Positions 1 through 8,902 are shown, counted from the stretch's first letter. The stretch: DNA of 64,000 nt from a bacterium YEK0313 (GCA_000751295.2 CCMO02000001.1:5424951-5488950), one strand, 5' to 3'. The notes: a model not told the origin generated them from the sequence alone. Translations and numbers: made by a program.

Positions 1-330
1 CAGTACGGCGCCGCCGTCGCTGAGAGCGGCGCCAATTTCTCCGGCGGCCAGCGCCAGCGCATCGAGCTCGCGCGCGCGCTCGCCACCGATCCGGCCGTCC
101 TGATCCTCGACGAGGCGAGCGCGGCCCTGGACCCGGTCACGGAGGCCGGCATCTTCCGCAATCTGCGCCGGCGCGGCGTCACCGCGCTCGTGGTCTCGCA
201 CCGGCTGAGCACGATCCGCGACTGCGACGAAATCATCGTCCTCGACGCTGGGCGCATCGTCCAGCGCGGCTCACATGACAGCCTGATCGCCGCCGCCGGC
301 CCCTATGCGGATCTCGTCCGTGCCGAATGA
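1..330 (+). CDS. NHLM-type peptide exporter ABC subunit with peptidase, C-terminal end only (partial)
   Basis: The reading frame is open from base 1 to the TGA at 328-330 and gives the last 109 residues of an ABC ATPase. Visible are the signature NFSGGQRQR, the Walker B stretch VLILDEASAALD and the H-loop VVSHRLST. The wording 'SGANFSGGQRQRIELARAL' is typical of the NHLM bacteriocin system subunit that carries an N-terminal C39 leader peptidase; that assignment also rests on the next gene being the matching second subunit. The peptidase and membrane parts lie outside the window. The stop falls a few bases before the most likely start of the next gene, so the two are probably translationally coupled. 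A generic exporter ATPase is the alternative if the missing N-terminus lacks a C39 domain. Confidence 0.8.
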   Translation, partial: QYGAAVAESGANFSGGQRQRIELARALATDPAVLILDEASAALDPVTEAGIFRNLRRRGVTALVVSHRLSTIRDCDEIIVLDAGRIVQRGSHDSLIAAAGPYADLVRAE

Positions 331-331
331 C

Positions 332-3205
332 ATGATCGACATGGACCCCGCCGGTGCGGCGGATCTGGATCGCGCGCATCCCGGCGCGCGCACCGTTTGC
401 GCGGCCGGTTTCGCCTATCGGCTGGACAGCGGGCGCGCCGATCTGTTCGTCGAAGAGACCGGCCAGGCCGGCACCGCCCGCTTCGTGGCGACCCTGGCGG
501 CCGGGGATGCCGTCTTCGGCCTCGCCGCGCCCACGGTCCGGTTCGTCCTGATGCCGACCGCCGAGGCGGTGCTGAAGACCGTCGCGCTCGACGACCTCGT
601 CCGCCGGCCCGAAGCCCTGGCCGCCGCCGCCGATGCATGGGTGAGCCTTGTCGCCGAGGCCCTGCGCCATCTGCCCACGCCGGCGGGAGGCCGGGAGGCG
701 GCCTTCGCGGCGGCGGAGCGGCCCATCTCCCAGCGGCTCGCCCCGGGCCGCCATGACCTGGCGGCCGGAATGCTCGCCGTGCCGTCGCAGGACGGGCTCC
801 TGTGGTGCCGCTGCAGCACGGGCGAGGTGGGCAATGACTGGGGCCGAGCCGCCGGCGGCGCGGCCATCGCCCTGCCCGTGTCCCGTCGAGCGCCGCTCCA
901 CGCGATCAGCGACAGCACCGTCGACCTGCTCTCCTCCCTCGCGCTCGCACGCGAAGGCGCGCTCGCCGCCGCTCTCGCCGCCTTCGATGCGGCGCTCGGC
1001 CGGCACCTGCAGGCCTGGCGCGACGACGAGCGAACGGCCTTCGCGCGCCATGTGGCGGGTGTCGCGGAGGCCGATTCGGCCGCCCTCGCCACAGCGATGT
1101 CGGCGCTCGTGCCGGGCAAGGCGGCCCTCGCCGCGGTCCCCCGCGGCATCGCGGAGCCGCCGCTGCCGGCCATGATGCGCGTCGTGGCGGAGGCGGCCGG
1201 CCACCATCTGCCGCCGGATTTCGGCCGGGGCGTGCAGGCGGCCGACGACGCGACCCTGAAGGTCCTCGCCGCCGGGGCCGGCATGCGGGCCCGCGAGGTC
1301 CGCCTGCGCACGGGATGGTGGTGCAGCGCCGGCGAGGCGATGATCGGCCGCCTCGAGGACGGCACGCCCGTCGCGCTCCTGCCGGCGCGCGCCGGCTGGC
1401 GGCTGGTCCGGCCGGACGCGCCCGGCACCGTCGTCGTGGACGAGGTCCTCGCCGCAACGCTCGCGGCGCGCGCGCATGTCCTCTATCGCGGCTTCGGCGA
1501 GACCGGTGGTCGGCCCGGCCGTGCCCTCGTCCGCTTCGCGTTCGGCACGGCGCGGCGCGAGATGGCCCTGGTCGGCATCGTCAGCCTGCTCGCGAGCCTG
1601 CTCGCCATGGCGACGCCGTTCCTGTCAGGCCTCCTGGTGCAGTCGGTCATTCCCGACGGCGTGCGCGGCGAGATCGTCGAGCTCATCCTCGCCCTGCTGG
1701 CGGTCTCGGTCGGCGTCATCGGGTTCGAGCTGGTGCGCGGGCTGACGGTCTTGCGGGTGGAATCCGTCCTCGGCTCGTCCGTCGAGGCGGCCCTGTGGAA
1801 CCGCCTGCTGCGCCTGCCGCCCGGTTTCTTTCGCCGCTACGGCGCCGGCGATCTCGCCATGCGCGCCGATGCCGTGAACCAGATCCGCCGGACCATCGGC
1901 GCCGCCACGACCACCGCGCTGATCAGTGCCCTCTTCTCCTTCGTCAACCTCCTGGTGCTGTTCACCTATGGCCTGCGGGCCGCCCTGCTCGCGCTCGCGG
2001 TCTGCGTGGTCCAGCTCGTCATCCTCGCCGGCACCGCCCTGTTCGACATGCGCCTGCAGCGCCGCATCCTCGCCAATGGCGGCGCGATGCAGACCCTCAC
2101 CGTGCAGATCTTCCAGGGCATCGCGAAGCTGCGGGCCGCCGCCGCGGAGAACCGCTTCCTCGCCCGCTGGACCCGTCTGTTCGCCCTCGACCAGGCCCTG
2201 CATTTCCGCGCCAATGTGGTCGGCAGCAGCGTCTCGGCCTTCGGCGCCGGCTGGAACATCCTGGTCATGGCCGCGCTGATCGGCCTCGTCGGCTTCGGCG
2301 GCGTGAAGATGTCGCTCGGCGACTATGTCACCTTCTCCGGCCTGTGCGGCCAGTTCGTCTCCGCGACCCTGTCGCTGGCCGGCATCATCCCGGCGCTGGC
2401 GACCGTGGTGCCGCTCTGGGAGCGGGCCCAGCCCATCCTCGCCGAACCGGCCGAGGACGCCGGCGGACGCCTGCAGCCCGGCCGGCTCAACGGCGACATC
2501 GAGATGGCGCACGTCACCTTCACCTATCCCGGCGGGCAGCCGGCGCTGCGCGACGTCTCGCTCAGCATTCCCGCAGGCGCCTTCGTCGCCCTGGTCGGGC
2601 CGTCGGGCTCCGGCAAGTCCTCGCTCCTGCGCCTCATGCTCGGCTTCGACCGGCCGGACAACGGCACCGTCTTCCTCGACGGCCACGATCTCGGCGAGCT
2701 TGATGTCGGCGCGGTGCGGCGTCAGCTCGGCGTCGTGCTCCAGCACAGCCGGATCGAGGCCGGCAGCCTCTACCAGAACATTGCCGGCACCGCGCCGCTG
2801 AGCCTTGCCGAGGCCTTCGAGGCGGCCAGCCTCGCCGGCCTCGCCGACGATATCGCCGCCATGCCCATGGGCCTGCACACCCATGTGGACGACAGCGGCG
2901 CCACCCTGTCCGGCGGCCAGCGGCAGCGCCTGCTCATCGCCCGCGCCATCGCCCGCCGCCCGCGCATCATGCTGCTGGACGAGGCGACCAGCGCGCTCGA
3001 CAACGCCGCCCAGGCCCATGTCATGGCGACCCTCGCGCGCCTGAACATCACGCGTGTTGTGGCGGCCCACAGGCTCAGCACGGTGCGCGACGCCGATCTG
3101 ATCATCGTGCTGTCGGAGGGCCGCATCGTGGAACAGGGCCGCTACGAGACGCTGGCCGCGGCCGGCGGCCTGTTCGCCGATCTGATCCGCCGCCAGATGG
3201 CGTGA
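332..3205 (+). CDS. NHLM bacteriocin system ABC transporter, ATP-binding/permease subunit 2
   Basis: About 957 residues. Residues 1 to about 300 form a cyclic-nucleotide-binding or cupin-like extension (AGDAVFGL near residue 60). A degenerate peptidase-like segment (around TGWWCSAGEAM) follows, then a six-helix exporter membrane domain at about 410-690. The C-terminal ATPase has Walker A GPSGSGKSS near residue 755, signature LSGGQRQR near 860 and Walker B IMLLDEATSALD near 880. The long N-terminal extension before an exporter core is the hallmark of the NHLM ABC2 family, which works with a peptidase-bearing partner to cleave and export double-glycine leader peptides. ATG 332 is preferred; an in-frame ATG at 305 would overlap the upstream gene by 26 bases. 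The likely cargo is the small peptide at 5390-5632. Confidence 0.88.
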   Translation: MIDMDPAGAADLDRAHPGARTVCAAGFAYRLDSGRADLFVEETGQAGTARFVATLAAGDAVFGLAAPTVRFVLMPTAEAVLKTVALDDLVRRPEALAAAADAWVSLVAEALRHLPTPAGGREAAFAAAERPISQRLAPGRHDLAAGMLAVPSQDGLLWCRCSTGEVGNDWGRAAGGAAIALPVSRRAPLHAISDSTVDLLSSLALAREGALAAALAAFDAALGRHLQAWRDDERTAFARHVAGVAEADSAALATAMSALVPGKAALAAVPRGIAEPPLPAMMRVVAEAAGHHLPPDFGRGVQAADDATLKVLAAGAGMRAREVRLRTGWWCSAGEAMIGRLEDGTPVALLPARAGWRLVRPDAPGTVVVDEVLAATLAARAHVLYRGFGETGGRPGRALVRFAFGTARREMALVGIVSLLASLLAMATPFLSGLLVQSVIPDGVRGEIVELILALLAVSVGVIGFELVRGLTVLRVESVLGSSVEAALWNRLLRLPPGFFRRYGAGDLAMRADAVNQIRRTIGAATTTALISALFSFVNLLVLFTYGLRAALLALAVCVVQLVILAGTALFDMRLQRRILANGGAMQTLTVQIFQGIAKLRAAAAENRFLARWTRLFALDQALHFRANVVGSSVSAFGAGWNILVMAALIGLVGFGGVKMSLGDYVTFSGLCGQFVSATLSLAGIIPALATVVPLWERAQPILAEPAEDAGGRLQPGRLNGDIEMAHVTFTYPGGQPALRDVSLSIPAGAFVALVGPSGSGKSSLLRLMLGFDRPDNGTVFLDGHDLGELDVGAVRRQLGVVLQHSRIEAGSLYQNIAGTAPLSLAEAFEAASLAGLADDIAAMPMGLHTHVDDSGATLSGGQRQRLLIARAIARRPRIMLLDEATSALDNAAQAHVMATLARLNITRVVAAHRLSTVRDADLIIVLSEGRIVEQGRYETLAAAGGLFADLIRRQMA

Positions 3206-3242
3206 ACCATGGGACGCCGGGCATCCAGGGGGGAACCAGGCC

Positions 3243-3917
3243 ATGAGACTGCTGCTCATCGAGGACAATGACGACCTTGCCGGCCTCATCGCCGGGCAGA
3301 TGGAGGCGAGCGGCTATTCGGTCGACCGCGTGGACTGCGTCGAGGACGCGATCGCCGTCGTGGAGACGCGAACCTATGCCGCCATGATCCTCGATCTCGG
3401 CCTGCCCGATGGCGACGGACTGAAGGTGCTGCGCCACGTGCGCAGCCTGCAGCAGCCCCTGCCCGTCCTGATCCTGAGCGCGCGCGGCGCCACCGAGGAG
3501 CGGGTGAAGGGGCTGGAGCAGGGCGCCGACGACTATCTCATCAAGCCCTTCGCCTTCGAGGAGCTGAAGGCGCGCGTCGCCGCCCTGCTGCGCCGGCCGG
3601 GCGCCATCCTCGGCTCGCAGCTGACCGTCAGCGACCTCGTCTACGACACGCAGGGAAAACAGGCGAGCGTCGACGACCGGACGCTGCCGCTCTCCGCCCG
3701 CGAGGCCCAGCTGCTGGAGCTGCTCATGCGCCGCGCCGACAAGGTCGTGCAGAAAAGCACGGTCGAGAACCAGCTCTTCGGCCTCGACGACGAATTCGGC
3801 TCCAATGCCGTGGAGGTCTATGTCCACCGGCTGCGCAAGCGGCTGCAGGACTCGGGCGCCCGCGTCGCCATCCATACGGTGCGCGGCGTCGGCTACATGC
3901 TGACCGCGGCGGCCTGA
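3243..3917 (+). CDS. OmpR/PhoB-family response regulator
   Basis: 224 residues. The receiver domain begins with the acidic pair E7-D8, has the phospho-acceptor D51 in LDLGLPDGDG, a switch threonine/serine after LILSARG and the conserved Lys in YLIKPFAF near residue 101. The C-terminal half (about 125-222) is a winged helix ending in VHRLRKRL...VRGVGYML, typical of OmpR-type DNA-binding domains. Its stop overlaps the kinase start by one base (TGATG), so the two are a cognate pair. A TGTAAG-N5-TGTAAG direct repeat just past the kinase gene is the geometry this family binds, so the regulator probably controls the downstream peptide gene. It follows the exporter gene after 37 bases, with a purine-rich ribosome site before ATG 3243. 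Confidence 0.95.
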   Translation: MRLLLIEDNDDLAGLIAGQMEASGYSVDRVDCVEDAIAVVETRTYAAMILDLGLPDGDGLKVLRHVRSLQQPLPVLILSARGATEERVKGLEQGADDYLIKPFAFEELKARVAALLRRPGAILGSQLTVSDLVYDTQGKQASVDDRTLPLSAREAQLLELLMRRADKVVQKSTVENQLFGLDDEFGSNAVEVYVHRLRKRLQDSGARVAIHTVRGVGYMLTAAA

Positions 3918-5305
3918 TGCTCGCCCGCCACACCCTTCTGTCGAAGGTCTTCCTCGTCCACGCGGTGGTCCTGTGTCTCGCCGCGCTCATCGCGCCGCTC
4001 GTCATCAACGCCATGCTCAGGGAGCGCGCCGCCTTCTTCGAGCGCAAGGTGCTGACCGACCGGGCCAGGCTGATCGCCGAAGCCCTCGTCCTGGCGCCCG
4101 ACGGCAGCCTGAAGCTCGCGCCCGGCCGCTATTCGCGGGAAGGCGAAAGCGGCGAATTCGGCTATGCCGTCCTCGACGAAACCGGCACGCCGCGGCTCGC
4201 CTCCACGCCGTTCGCGCAGAACCTTCTCGGCGCTTTGCGGCGCGATGCCGATGCGCAGTTCTTCACCTTCGAAAGCGGCGGCAAGCACTACCGCGCCGTC
4301 ACCTTTCCGGTGACCGAGGACAACAGGCCGTTCTGGGTCATCCTCGGCTGGAATGTCAGCCAGGAGGACGTAATCCACGACGACGTGCTGCAGAATTTCC
4401 TGCGCAATGCGCTGGCGATCACCCTGCCGCTGCTCGCCGTCCTGCTCGTGCTCGACGCGCTGCTCGTCCGCCGCTTCTTCCGGCCGGTGCTGCGGGTGTC
4501 GCGCCAGGTGCAGCAGCTCAGTCCCGGGCAGACCGACATCCGCCTGACCGCTGCCGGCCTGCCGACCGAGATCCGGCCGCTGGCCGATGCCTTCAACGTC
4601 GCGCTGGAGCGCATCGAGCAGAGCTACCGTCTCCAGAAGGAATTCACCGCCGATGCCGCCCACGAGCTGCGCACCCCGCTCGCCGTGCTGGATGCGCGCC
4701 TGCAGACCCTGCCGCCCTCCGACACGCGCGCCGCGGCGGTCGCCGATGCCCGGCTGATGGCGCGCATCGTCGGCCAGCTCCTGGACATGGCGAGGCTGGA
4801 GCAGGCCAACGAAGCTCCCGGCGAGACCGACATCCTGCAAGCCGGCCGGTCGGTGGTGACGGCGCTGGCGCCCGAGGCGATCAGGAAAGGCCAGACGCTC
4901 GGCCTGGTCGAGCCGGAGGGCGCCACGGCGGTGCGCGTGCGCGCCCGGGAGCAGGATGTCTGGCACATGCTGCGCAACCTCGTCGAAAACGCCATCCGGC
5001 ACACGCCGGCCGGCACGACCATCGACGTCGTGATCGCAGCGGATGGCAGCCTGACCGTCAAGGACGACGGGCCGGGCATTCCGAAGGAGCTTCACGAGCA
5101 CATTTTCAAGCGCTTCTGGCGCCGCAACCGCAACAGCGGCTCCGGCGCCGGCCTCGGCATGGCGATCGTTCAGCGCGTCGCCGAGGCCAATGGCGGCTCC
5201 ATCGCGTTGCGCTCGGAGGACGGCGAGGGCACGGCCTTCTTCGTCCGGCTGCCGCTGGCGCAGCCGGCCGCGCCGGCGGCGCAAACCGCCGCGGCGAAGC
5301 TGTAA
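3917..5305 (+). CDS. Sensor histidine kinase, PmrB/QseC-like
   Basis: 462 residues. There is one transmembrane helix at the N-terminus (about 10-32), a periplasmic sensor region of about 130 residues, and a second helix near 155-180 that leads into a HAMP linker. The phospho-acceptor His of DAAHELRTPLAVL lies near residue 249, followed by a GHKL ATPase with N-box NLVENAIRHTP, G1 box DDGPGIP and G2 box GSGAGLGMAI. The sensor region (FFERKVLTDRARLIAEAL, GKHYRAVTFPV) resembles the 2CSK_N-type periplasmic sensor. It overlaps the response-regulator gene by one base. The signal sensed cannot be read from the sequence; the context of peptide precursor and exporter suggests a cell-envelope, competitor or peptide cue. 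Confidence 0.95.
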   Translation: MLARHTLLSKVFLVHAVVLCLAALIAPLVINAMLRERAAFFERKVLTDRARLIAEALVLAPDGSLKLAPGRYSREGESGEFGYAVLDETGTPRLASTPFAQNLLGALRRDADAQFFTFESGGKHYRAVTFPVTEDNRPFWVILGWNVSQEDVIHDDVLQNFLRNALAITLPLLAVLLVLDALLVRRFFRPVLRVSRQVQQLSPGQTDIRLTAAGLPTEIRPLADAFNVALERIEQSYRLQKEFTADAAHELRTPLAVLDARLQTLPPSDTRAAAVADARLMARIVGQLLDMARLEQANEAPGETDILQAGRSVVTALAPEAIRKGQTLGLVEPEGATAVRVRAREQDVWHMLRNLVENAIRHTPAGTTIDVVIAADGSLTVKDDGPGIPKELHEHIFKRFWRRNRNSGSGAGLGMAIVQRVAEANGGSIALRSEDGEGTAFFVRLPLAQPAAPAAQTAAAKL

Positions 5306-5317
5306 GGCCGGTGTAAG
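5301..5317 (+). promoter_or_regulatory. Candidate response-regulator box (TGTAAG-N5-TGTAAG)
   Basis: Two identical hexamers, TGTAAG at 5301-5306 and 5312-5317, are separated by GCCGG and so repeat every 11 bp, one helical turn. This is the spacing bound head-to-tail by OmpR/PhoB-type regulators. The first copy contains the stop codon of the histidine-kinase gene and the pair lies 73 bp before the precursor-peptide start. I infer autoregulated control of the peptide gene; no clear sigma-70 boxes are visible. Confidence 0.5.
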
Positions 5318-5389
5318 CGCATGCGCCGAAAGTCTCCTCGACGACAGCGATCGTTGAACGGGCCAGGCCCGAAACCAAGGAGACCGACA

Positions 5390-5632
5390 ATGACCAGCAG
5401 GATCGAAACCAAGGTCGCCATCAGCGACGAAGCCCTCGAGGCCGTGGCCGGTGGCGGCTTCAAGAACGCCATCAGCTTCGGCGCGGCGGGATCGCAGATC
5501 GGCATCCTCGGCGGCGGCCTGTTCGGACCGGCCGGCGCGGTGATCGGCGGCGCCGTCGGCGCGGTGGCCGGGGCGGTCGGCGGGGTCTTCGTGAAGGACG
5601 ACCCGAAGGTCGGCATCCACGTCATGTACTGA
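5390..5632 (+). CDS. Double-glycine leader precursor peptide, putative bacteriocin or microcin
   Basis: 80 residues. The start is fixed by the ribosome site AAGGAG at 5377-5382, seven bases before ATG 5390; an upstream ATG at 5321 in the same frame lacks one and adds an unrelated basic stretch. The leader reads ISDEALEAVAGGG (residues 11-23), matching the Nif11/NHLP-type leader end that C39 peptidases cut after Gly-Gly, here after G22. The core (about 23-80) is rich in Gly and Ala with GxxxG-like spacing (IGGAVGAVAGAVGG), has no cysteine and ends in VGIHVMY. It should be a membrane-inserting hydrophobic helix followed by a short charged tail. No immunity or modification gene is visible beside it. 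A strong terminator follows at 5659. Confidence 0.78.
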   Translation: MTSRIETKVAISDEALEAVAGGGFKNAISFGAAGSQIGILGGGLFGPAGAVIGGAVGAVAGAVGGVFVKDDPKVGIHVMY

Positions 5633-5658
5633 CCGCGATGCGCCTTCCTGTTTCCGAG

Positions 5659-5689
5659 ACCCCGGCCCCTTTGGCGCCGGGGTTTTGTT
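5659..5689 (+). terminator. Rho-independent terminator after the peptide gene
   Basis: An 8-bp perfect stem (ACCCCGGC at 5659-5666, GCCGGGGT at 5676-5683) encloses a 9-base loop and runs into TTTGTT. It ends the peptide transcript and separates it from the convergent chemoreceptor gene. Confidence 0.8.
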
Positions 5690-5714
5690 GTGGCGACAGC
5701 CGTGCGGACCGGGG

Positions 5715-7538
5715 TCAGGCCGCCTTGACGCGCTGGACGAAGCTTTCCACCTGCTGGCGCAGGGCGGTCGCCTGGGCCGTCAGGTTGTTGGAGGCGCCAA
5801 GGATTTCGCCGGCGGCATCGCCGGTCTCGGCCGCGGCGCGCTTCACGCTGATGATGTTGGCCGACACTTCCTGCGTTCCGGCGGCGGCCTGCTGGACGTT
5901 CCGCGCGATCTCGTTGGTCGCGGCGCCCTGCTCTTCCATCGCCGCGGCGATGATGACCGAGACCTCGTCCACCTGGCGGATCGTCTCGGTCACGCGGTCG
6001 ATGACCTTGACCACCTCGTCGGTCGCCGCCTGCACGGCCGTGACCTGGCTCGAGATCTCGTCCGTCGCCTTGGCGGTCTGGGCCGCGAGGCTCTTCACCT
6101 CGGCAGCGACGACCGCGAAGCCCTTGCCGGCTTCGCCCGCGCGCGCCGCTTCGATCGTCGCGTTCAGGGCCAGGAGATTGGTCTGGGCGGCGATCGTATT
6201 GATCAGTCCGATCACCTCGCCGATGCGCTGGGCTGCGGCCGACAGGCCGCCGACCACTTCCCCGGCCATGCGTGCCTGGCCGGCCGCCTCCGCCGAAGCC
6301 CTTGTCGAGGCCGCGACCTGGGCGCCGATGTCGCGAATGGTGGCCGAAAGCTCTTCGGCAGCCGCCGCCACCGTGCTGACATTGGCCGAGGCCTGCTCGG
6401 ACGCGGCCGAAACGGTCATCGACTGAAGATTGGTCTCGCTCGCGGCCGAAGACATGACCGAGGCGCTCTGCTGCAACTGGGCCGCCGCAGCCGAGACATT
6501 GTTGACAACGCCCATCACGTCCGCTTCGAAACTGGCCGACAGGACATTCATCGCCGCGCGCTTCTCGGCTTCCGCCCGCGCTTCCTGCTCGATCTTCTCC
6601 TCCTCGAGCCGCCGCACGTCGAGCGCGTTCTGGCGGAACACGGCGAGCGCCTTGGCCATGCGGCCGACCTCGTCGCGCCGCTCGGCGCCGCGCACCGTCA
6701 CGGAGAGATCGCCCGAGGCCATGGCGTTCATCGCCGTCGCCATCCGGTCGATCGGCCGCATGACCCGTGCGAGCAGCAGGCCGCCGGTGACCAGCAGGAC
6801 CAGCGCCACCGAGGCCATCAGGATCGTGCTCAGCGCGCCGAGCCAGGCCGCGCGCGCATTGGCCGTCGCCACGGCGCCGGCGGTCCTTTCGTCGAGCAGC
6901 GTGAAGAATTCGTCGACCGGCCGCATGATCTCGGCCTTGAGGCGGTGATAGTCCGGCGAGTGCAGGAGGTTGCGCGCAAGCTCCAGGTTCGGATCACGGC
7001 GGACCGTGAAGGCGCCCGCGGCATCGGCGAAGAGGCCCTTGACGGCGTTCATGGCCGTGGTCTCGAGCTTGACGAGATTGTTGGAAAGCCGCTCGGCCTG
7101 CGCCAGCTTCTGCAGCTCGGCCTCGGTGAAGCCGGCCTCCCGCATCAGCGCCGTGAGCGGCCGCGCGGCACCGTCCGGCCGCGGCTTCGCGCCATCGACG
7201 GCGACGAAATCCCAATAGATGCGCTCCGGGTTCAGCGGCCGCGGCCGCCTGCCGTCGCGGATCTCCACGATGGCATTGTACTGCGCCTCGTAGCGGGCAT
7301 CGCCGGTCACGGAATAGGTACGGGCAAGCCGGGTCAGATCGTCGGATGACTGCCGCAGCTCGGACGCGAGCAGGAACGATGTGTATCGGCTTTCGGTCGC
7401 GCGCTTCAGCTCGTCGGTCGTCGCCTTGTACATGAACCAGACGACGGCCAATGCGCAGATCGCGACGATCGTCACCGCGGACAGGATGGAGAACATCGCC
7501 TTCAGCGACATCGCGGCGGATTTCGGGCTTTTCGTCAT
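5715..7538 (-). CDS. Methyl-accepting chemotaxis protein
   Basis: 607 residues from the ATG at 7538 (MTKSPKSAAMSLK); the open frame extends 80 codons further upstream but that stretch is low-complexity. A first transmembrane helix (MFSILSAVTIVAICALAVVW) lies near residues 14-36 and a periplasmic four-helix-like sensor follows. A second helix (LSTILMASVALVLLVTGGLL) leads into HAMP around MRPIDRMATAMNAMASGDLSV. The cytoplasmic hairpin contains the conserved tip INTIAAQTNLLALNATIEAARAGEAGKGFAVVA. It signals to CheA/CheW at the inner membrane. No che genes are nearby, so this is an orphan receptor. Its position between the peptide cassette and the siderophore island gives no firm clue to the ligand. 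Confidence 0.95.
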   Translation of the reverse strand: MTKSPKSAAMSLKAMFSILSAVTIVAICALAVVWFMYKATTDELKRATESRYTSFLLASELRQSSDDLTRLARTYSVTGDARYEAQYNAIVEIRDGRRPRPLNPERIYWDFVAVDGAKPRPDGAARPLTALMREAGFTEAELQKLAQAERLSNNLVKLETTAMNAVKGLFADAAGAFTVRRDPNLELARNLLHSPDYHRLKAEIMRPVDEFFTLLDERTAGAVATANARAAWLGALSTILMASVALVLLVTGGLLLARVMRPIDRMATAMNAMASGDLSVTVRGAERRDEVGRMAKALAVFRQNALDVRRLEEEKIEQEARAEAEKRAAMNVLSASFEADVMGVVNNVSAAAAQLQQSASVMSSAASETNLQSMTVSAASEQASANVSTVAAAAEELSATIRDIGAQVAASTRASAEAAGQARMAGEVVGGLSAAAQRIGEVIGLINTIAAQTNLLALNATIEAARAGEAGKGFAVVAAEVKSLAAQTAKATDEISSQVTAVQAATDEVVKVIDRVTETIRQVDEVSVIIAAAMEEQGAATNEIARNVQQAAAGTQEVSANIISVKRAAAETGDAAGEILGASNNLTAQATALRQQVESFVQRVKAA

Positions 7539-7876
7539 TGCGCAGGCTCGCAGGACCGGAGGGAGCTGGACGAGCGACGGGTTCGGCATCGCCGCAGCCA
7601 GGCGACTATCCGCAGGCAGGTTCCTAGAAATGGTTAATGGCGCGCTTTCCGCTGAAGTTTCCTTCACTTGGGACCGATCCGGGGGAACCGGGCCGGATGC
7701 CGCGCCACAGCCCTCGGCCATCGCCGGGATCGCTGACGGCGGCGCGTGACGATCGTCGCCGCCCGACCTCGCTATCACGACGCTATTGTGCCCGAACGCC
7801 TATTAATATTATCAAGGAGGGTCGCATCGATCATCTGACGCAGTATAGAATAATTCTCAACAAGGTTTCGACTTTC
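7539..7876. promoter_or_regulatory. Intergenic region between divergent chemoreceptor and AraC-type genes
   Basis: 338 bp without a convincing gene. The right third is AT-rich. It holds a perfect AAGGAGG at 7814-7820 with no standard start codon at the right distance, and a near-palindrome AGAAT-A-ATTCT at 7847-7857 that resembles half of an iron-dependent operator. ATG 7877 lies past both. An iron-responsive promoter for the siderophore regulator is plausible but not proven. Confidence 0.4.
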
Positions 7877-8863
7877 ATGATACAGAGCGCTTCGGCCGAA
7901 GGCTTTACCGGGTCGGACCTCGTCAGGTTGGGCGCGAACCTCAGTCTGGGCGTAACCCCGGCGGACCTGACCGCACGGACGATGGAAACGCCGATCTATG
8001 CCGGCCGCCTGCTGGCGCATGAGGTGCAGGCCGGGCTGACCGTCACCGCCACCGACATCACCTATCTGACCGATCAGGATTTCACCGTCGACGTCGAGCC
8101 GTCCCTGGTCTGCGGCATTCTCATTGAGGGGCACGACGAGGGCGTGGAAATCGGCCGCCACGGCTATGTCAGCCGGGTGCGCGATAGGCCCGTCCTCTAT
8201 GGCTTCCGCGGCGCGCAGCGCTGCCGGCGGACCTGCGTGCGCGCCCAGCGCTGCAAATCGGCGGGCTTTCTGCTGAAGCCCGCCTTCTTCGATCGCTTCG
8301 GCGACGCGGTCACCGATGACGGGCTCCTCACCTTGCGCGAATTCGCGACCGCCGAATTCCGCACGATGACCCTCGCCCGCTCCGCCCGCCTCCTCGAAAT
8401 CGCGCGGCGCATTCTGGATCACCCCTATAACGGCTCGCTCGGCGAGCTCTTCCTGGAGAGCAGCGCGCTCGCTCTCGTTGTCGAGACTGCCGAGCAGCTC
8501 AAGCAGGAGCGCAGCACCATCGCGCTGATCGGCCGACGTCACTACGAGCGGGTGATGGAGGCGCGCGACATCATCGATGCGGATCTCGTCGCGACGCCGA
8601 CCAGCCTGGCGCTCGCCCGCCGCGTCGGCGTCAGCGTCACCACGCTGCAGGCCAATTTCAAGATCGTCTTCAGCACCACCATTTTCGGCTATGTCCGCGA
8701 CCAGCGCCTGATGATGGCGCGGGTGCTGCTGACCGAGCATGGGCTGAGCGCGGCCGAGGCCGGCTACCGCGTCGGCTTTTCCAGCCCCGCCGCCTTCTCG
8801 GCCGCCTTCAGGCGCCGCTTCGGCCGGCCGCCGGGCCAGGAATCCGGCCGCAGCCTGTCCTGA
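7877..8863 (+). CDS. AraC-family transcriptional regulator, PchR-like
   Basis: 328 residues from ATG 7877. The N-terminal 200 residues have no close motif but the layout matches PchR/YbtA-type siderophore regulators, with the stretch VCGILIEGHDEGVEIG and several cysteines (RCRRTCVRAQRCK). The C-terminal 100 residues contain two helix-turn-helix units: TPTSLALARRVGVSVTTLQ, then the AraC hallmark AEAGYRVGFSSPAAFSAAFRRRFGRPPG. It sits directly upstream of a TonB receptor in the same direction, the standard place for a regulator that senses the imported ferri-siderophore. A pair of direct repeats at 8903-8933 is a candidate binding site. The frame is open for 80 further codons upstream without a good start. 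Confidence 0.88.
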   Translation: MIQSASAEGFTGSDLVRLGANLSLGVTPADLTARTMETPIYAGRLLAHEVQAGLTVTATDITYLTDQDFTVDVEPSLVCGILIEGHDEGVEIGRHGYVSRVRDRPVLYGFRGAQRCRRTCVRAQRCKSAGFLLKPAFFDRFGDAVTDDGLLTLREFATAEFRTMTLARSARLLEIARRILDHPYNGSLGELFLESSALALVVETAEQLKQERSTIALIGRRHYERVMEARDIIDADLVATPTSLALARRVGVSVTTLQANFKIVFSTTIFGYVRDQRLMMARVLLTEHGLSAAEAGYRVGFSSPAAFSAAFRRRFGRPPGQESGRSLS

Positions 8864-8902
8864 ACTCGCGCTCTTTGGAACCGCTTCAAGTTGATTTGCG
8901 TT

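Noticed and set aside
1625..3289. Long minus-strand frame of 554 codons opposite the exporter gene
   Set aside because: Antisense frame typical of GC-rich DNA, rich in Gly/Arg/Ala/Glu, with no motif and a clear ABC transporter on the other strand.
3893..5620. 575-codon minus-strand frame over the kinase and peptide genes
   Set aside because: Shadow frame: it spans two unrelated plus-strand genes and has no motif or start signal.
7814..7820. Perfect AAGGAGG as ribosome site for the AraC-type gene
   Set aside because: No ATG, GTG or TTG follows in frame within 5-12 bases. Kept only as a note in the intergenic entry.
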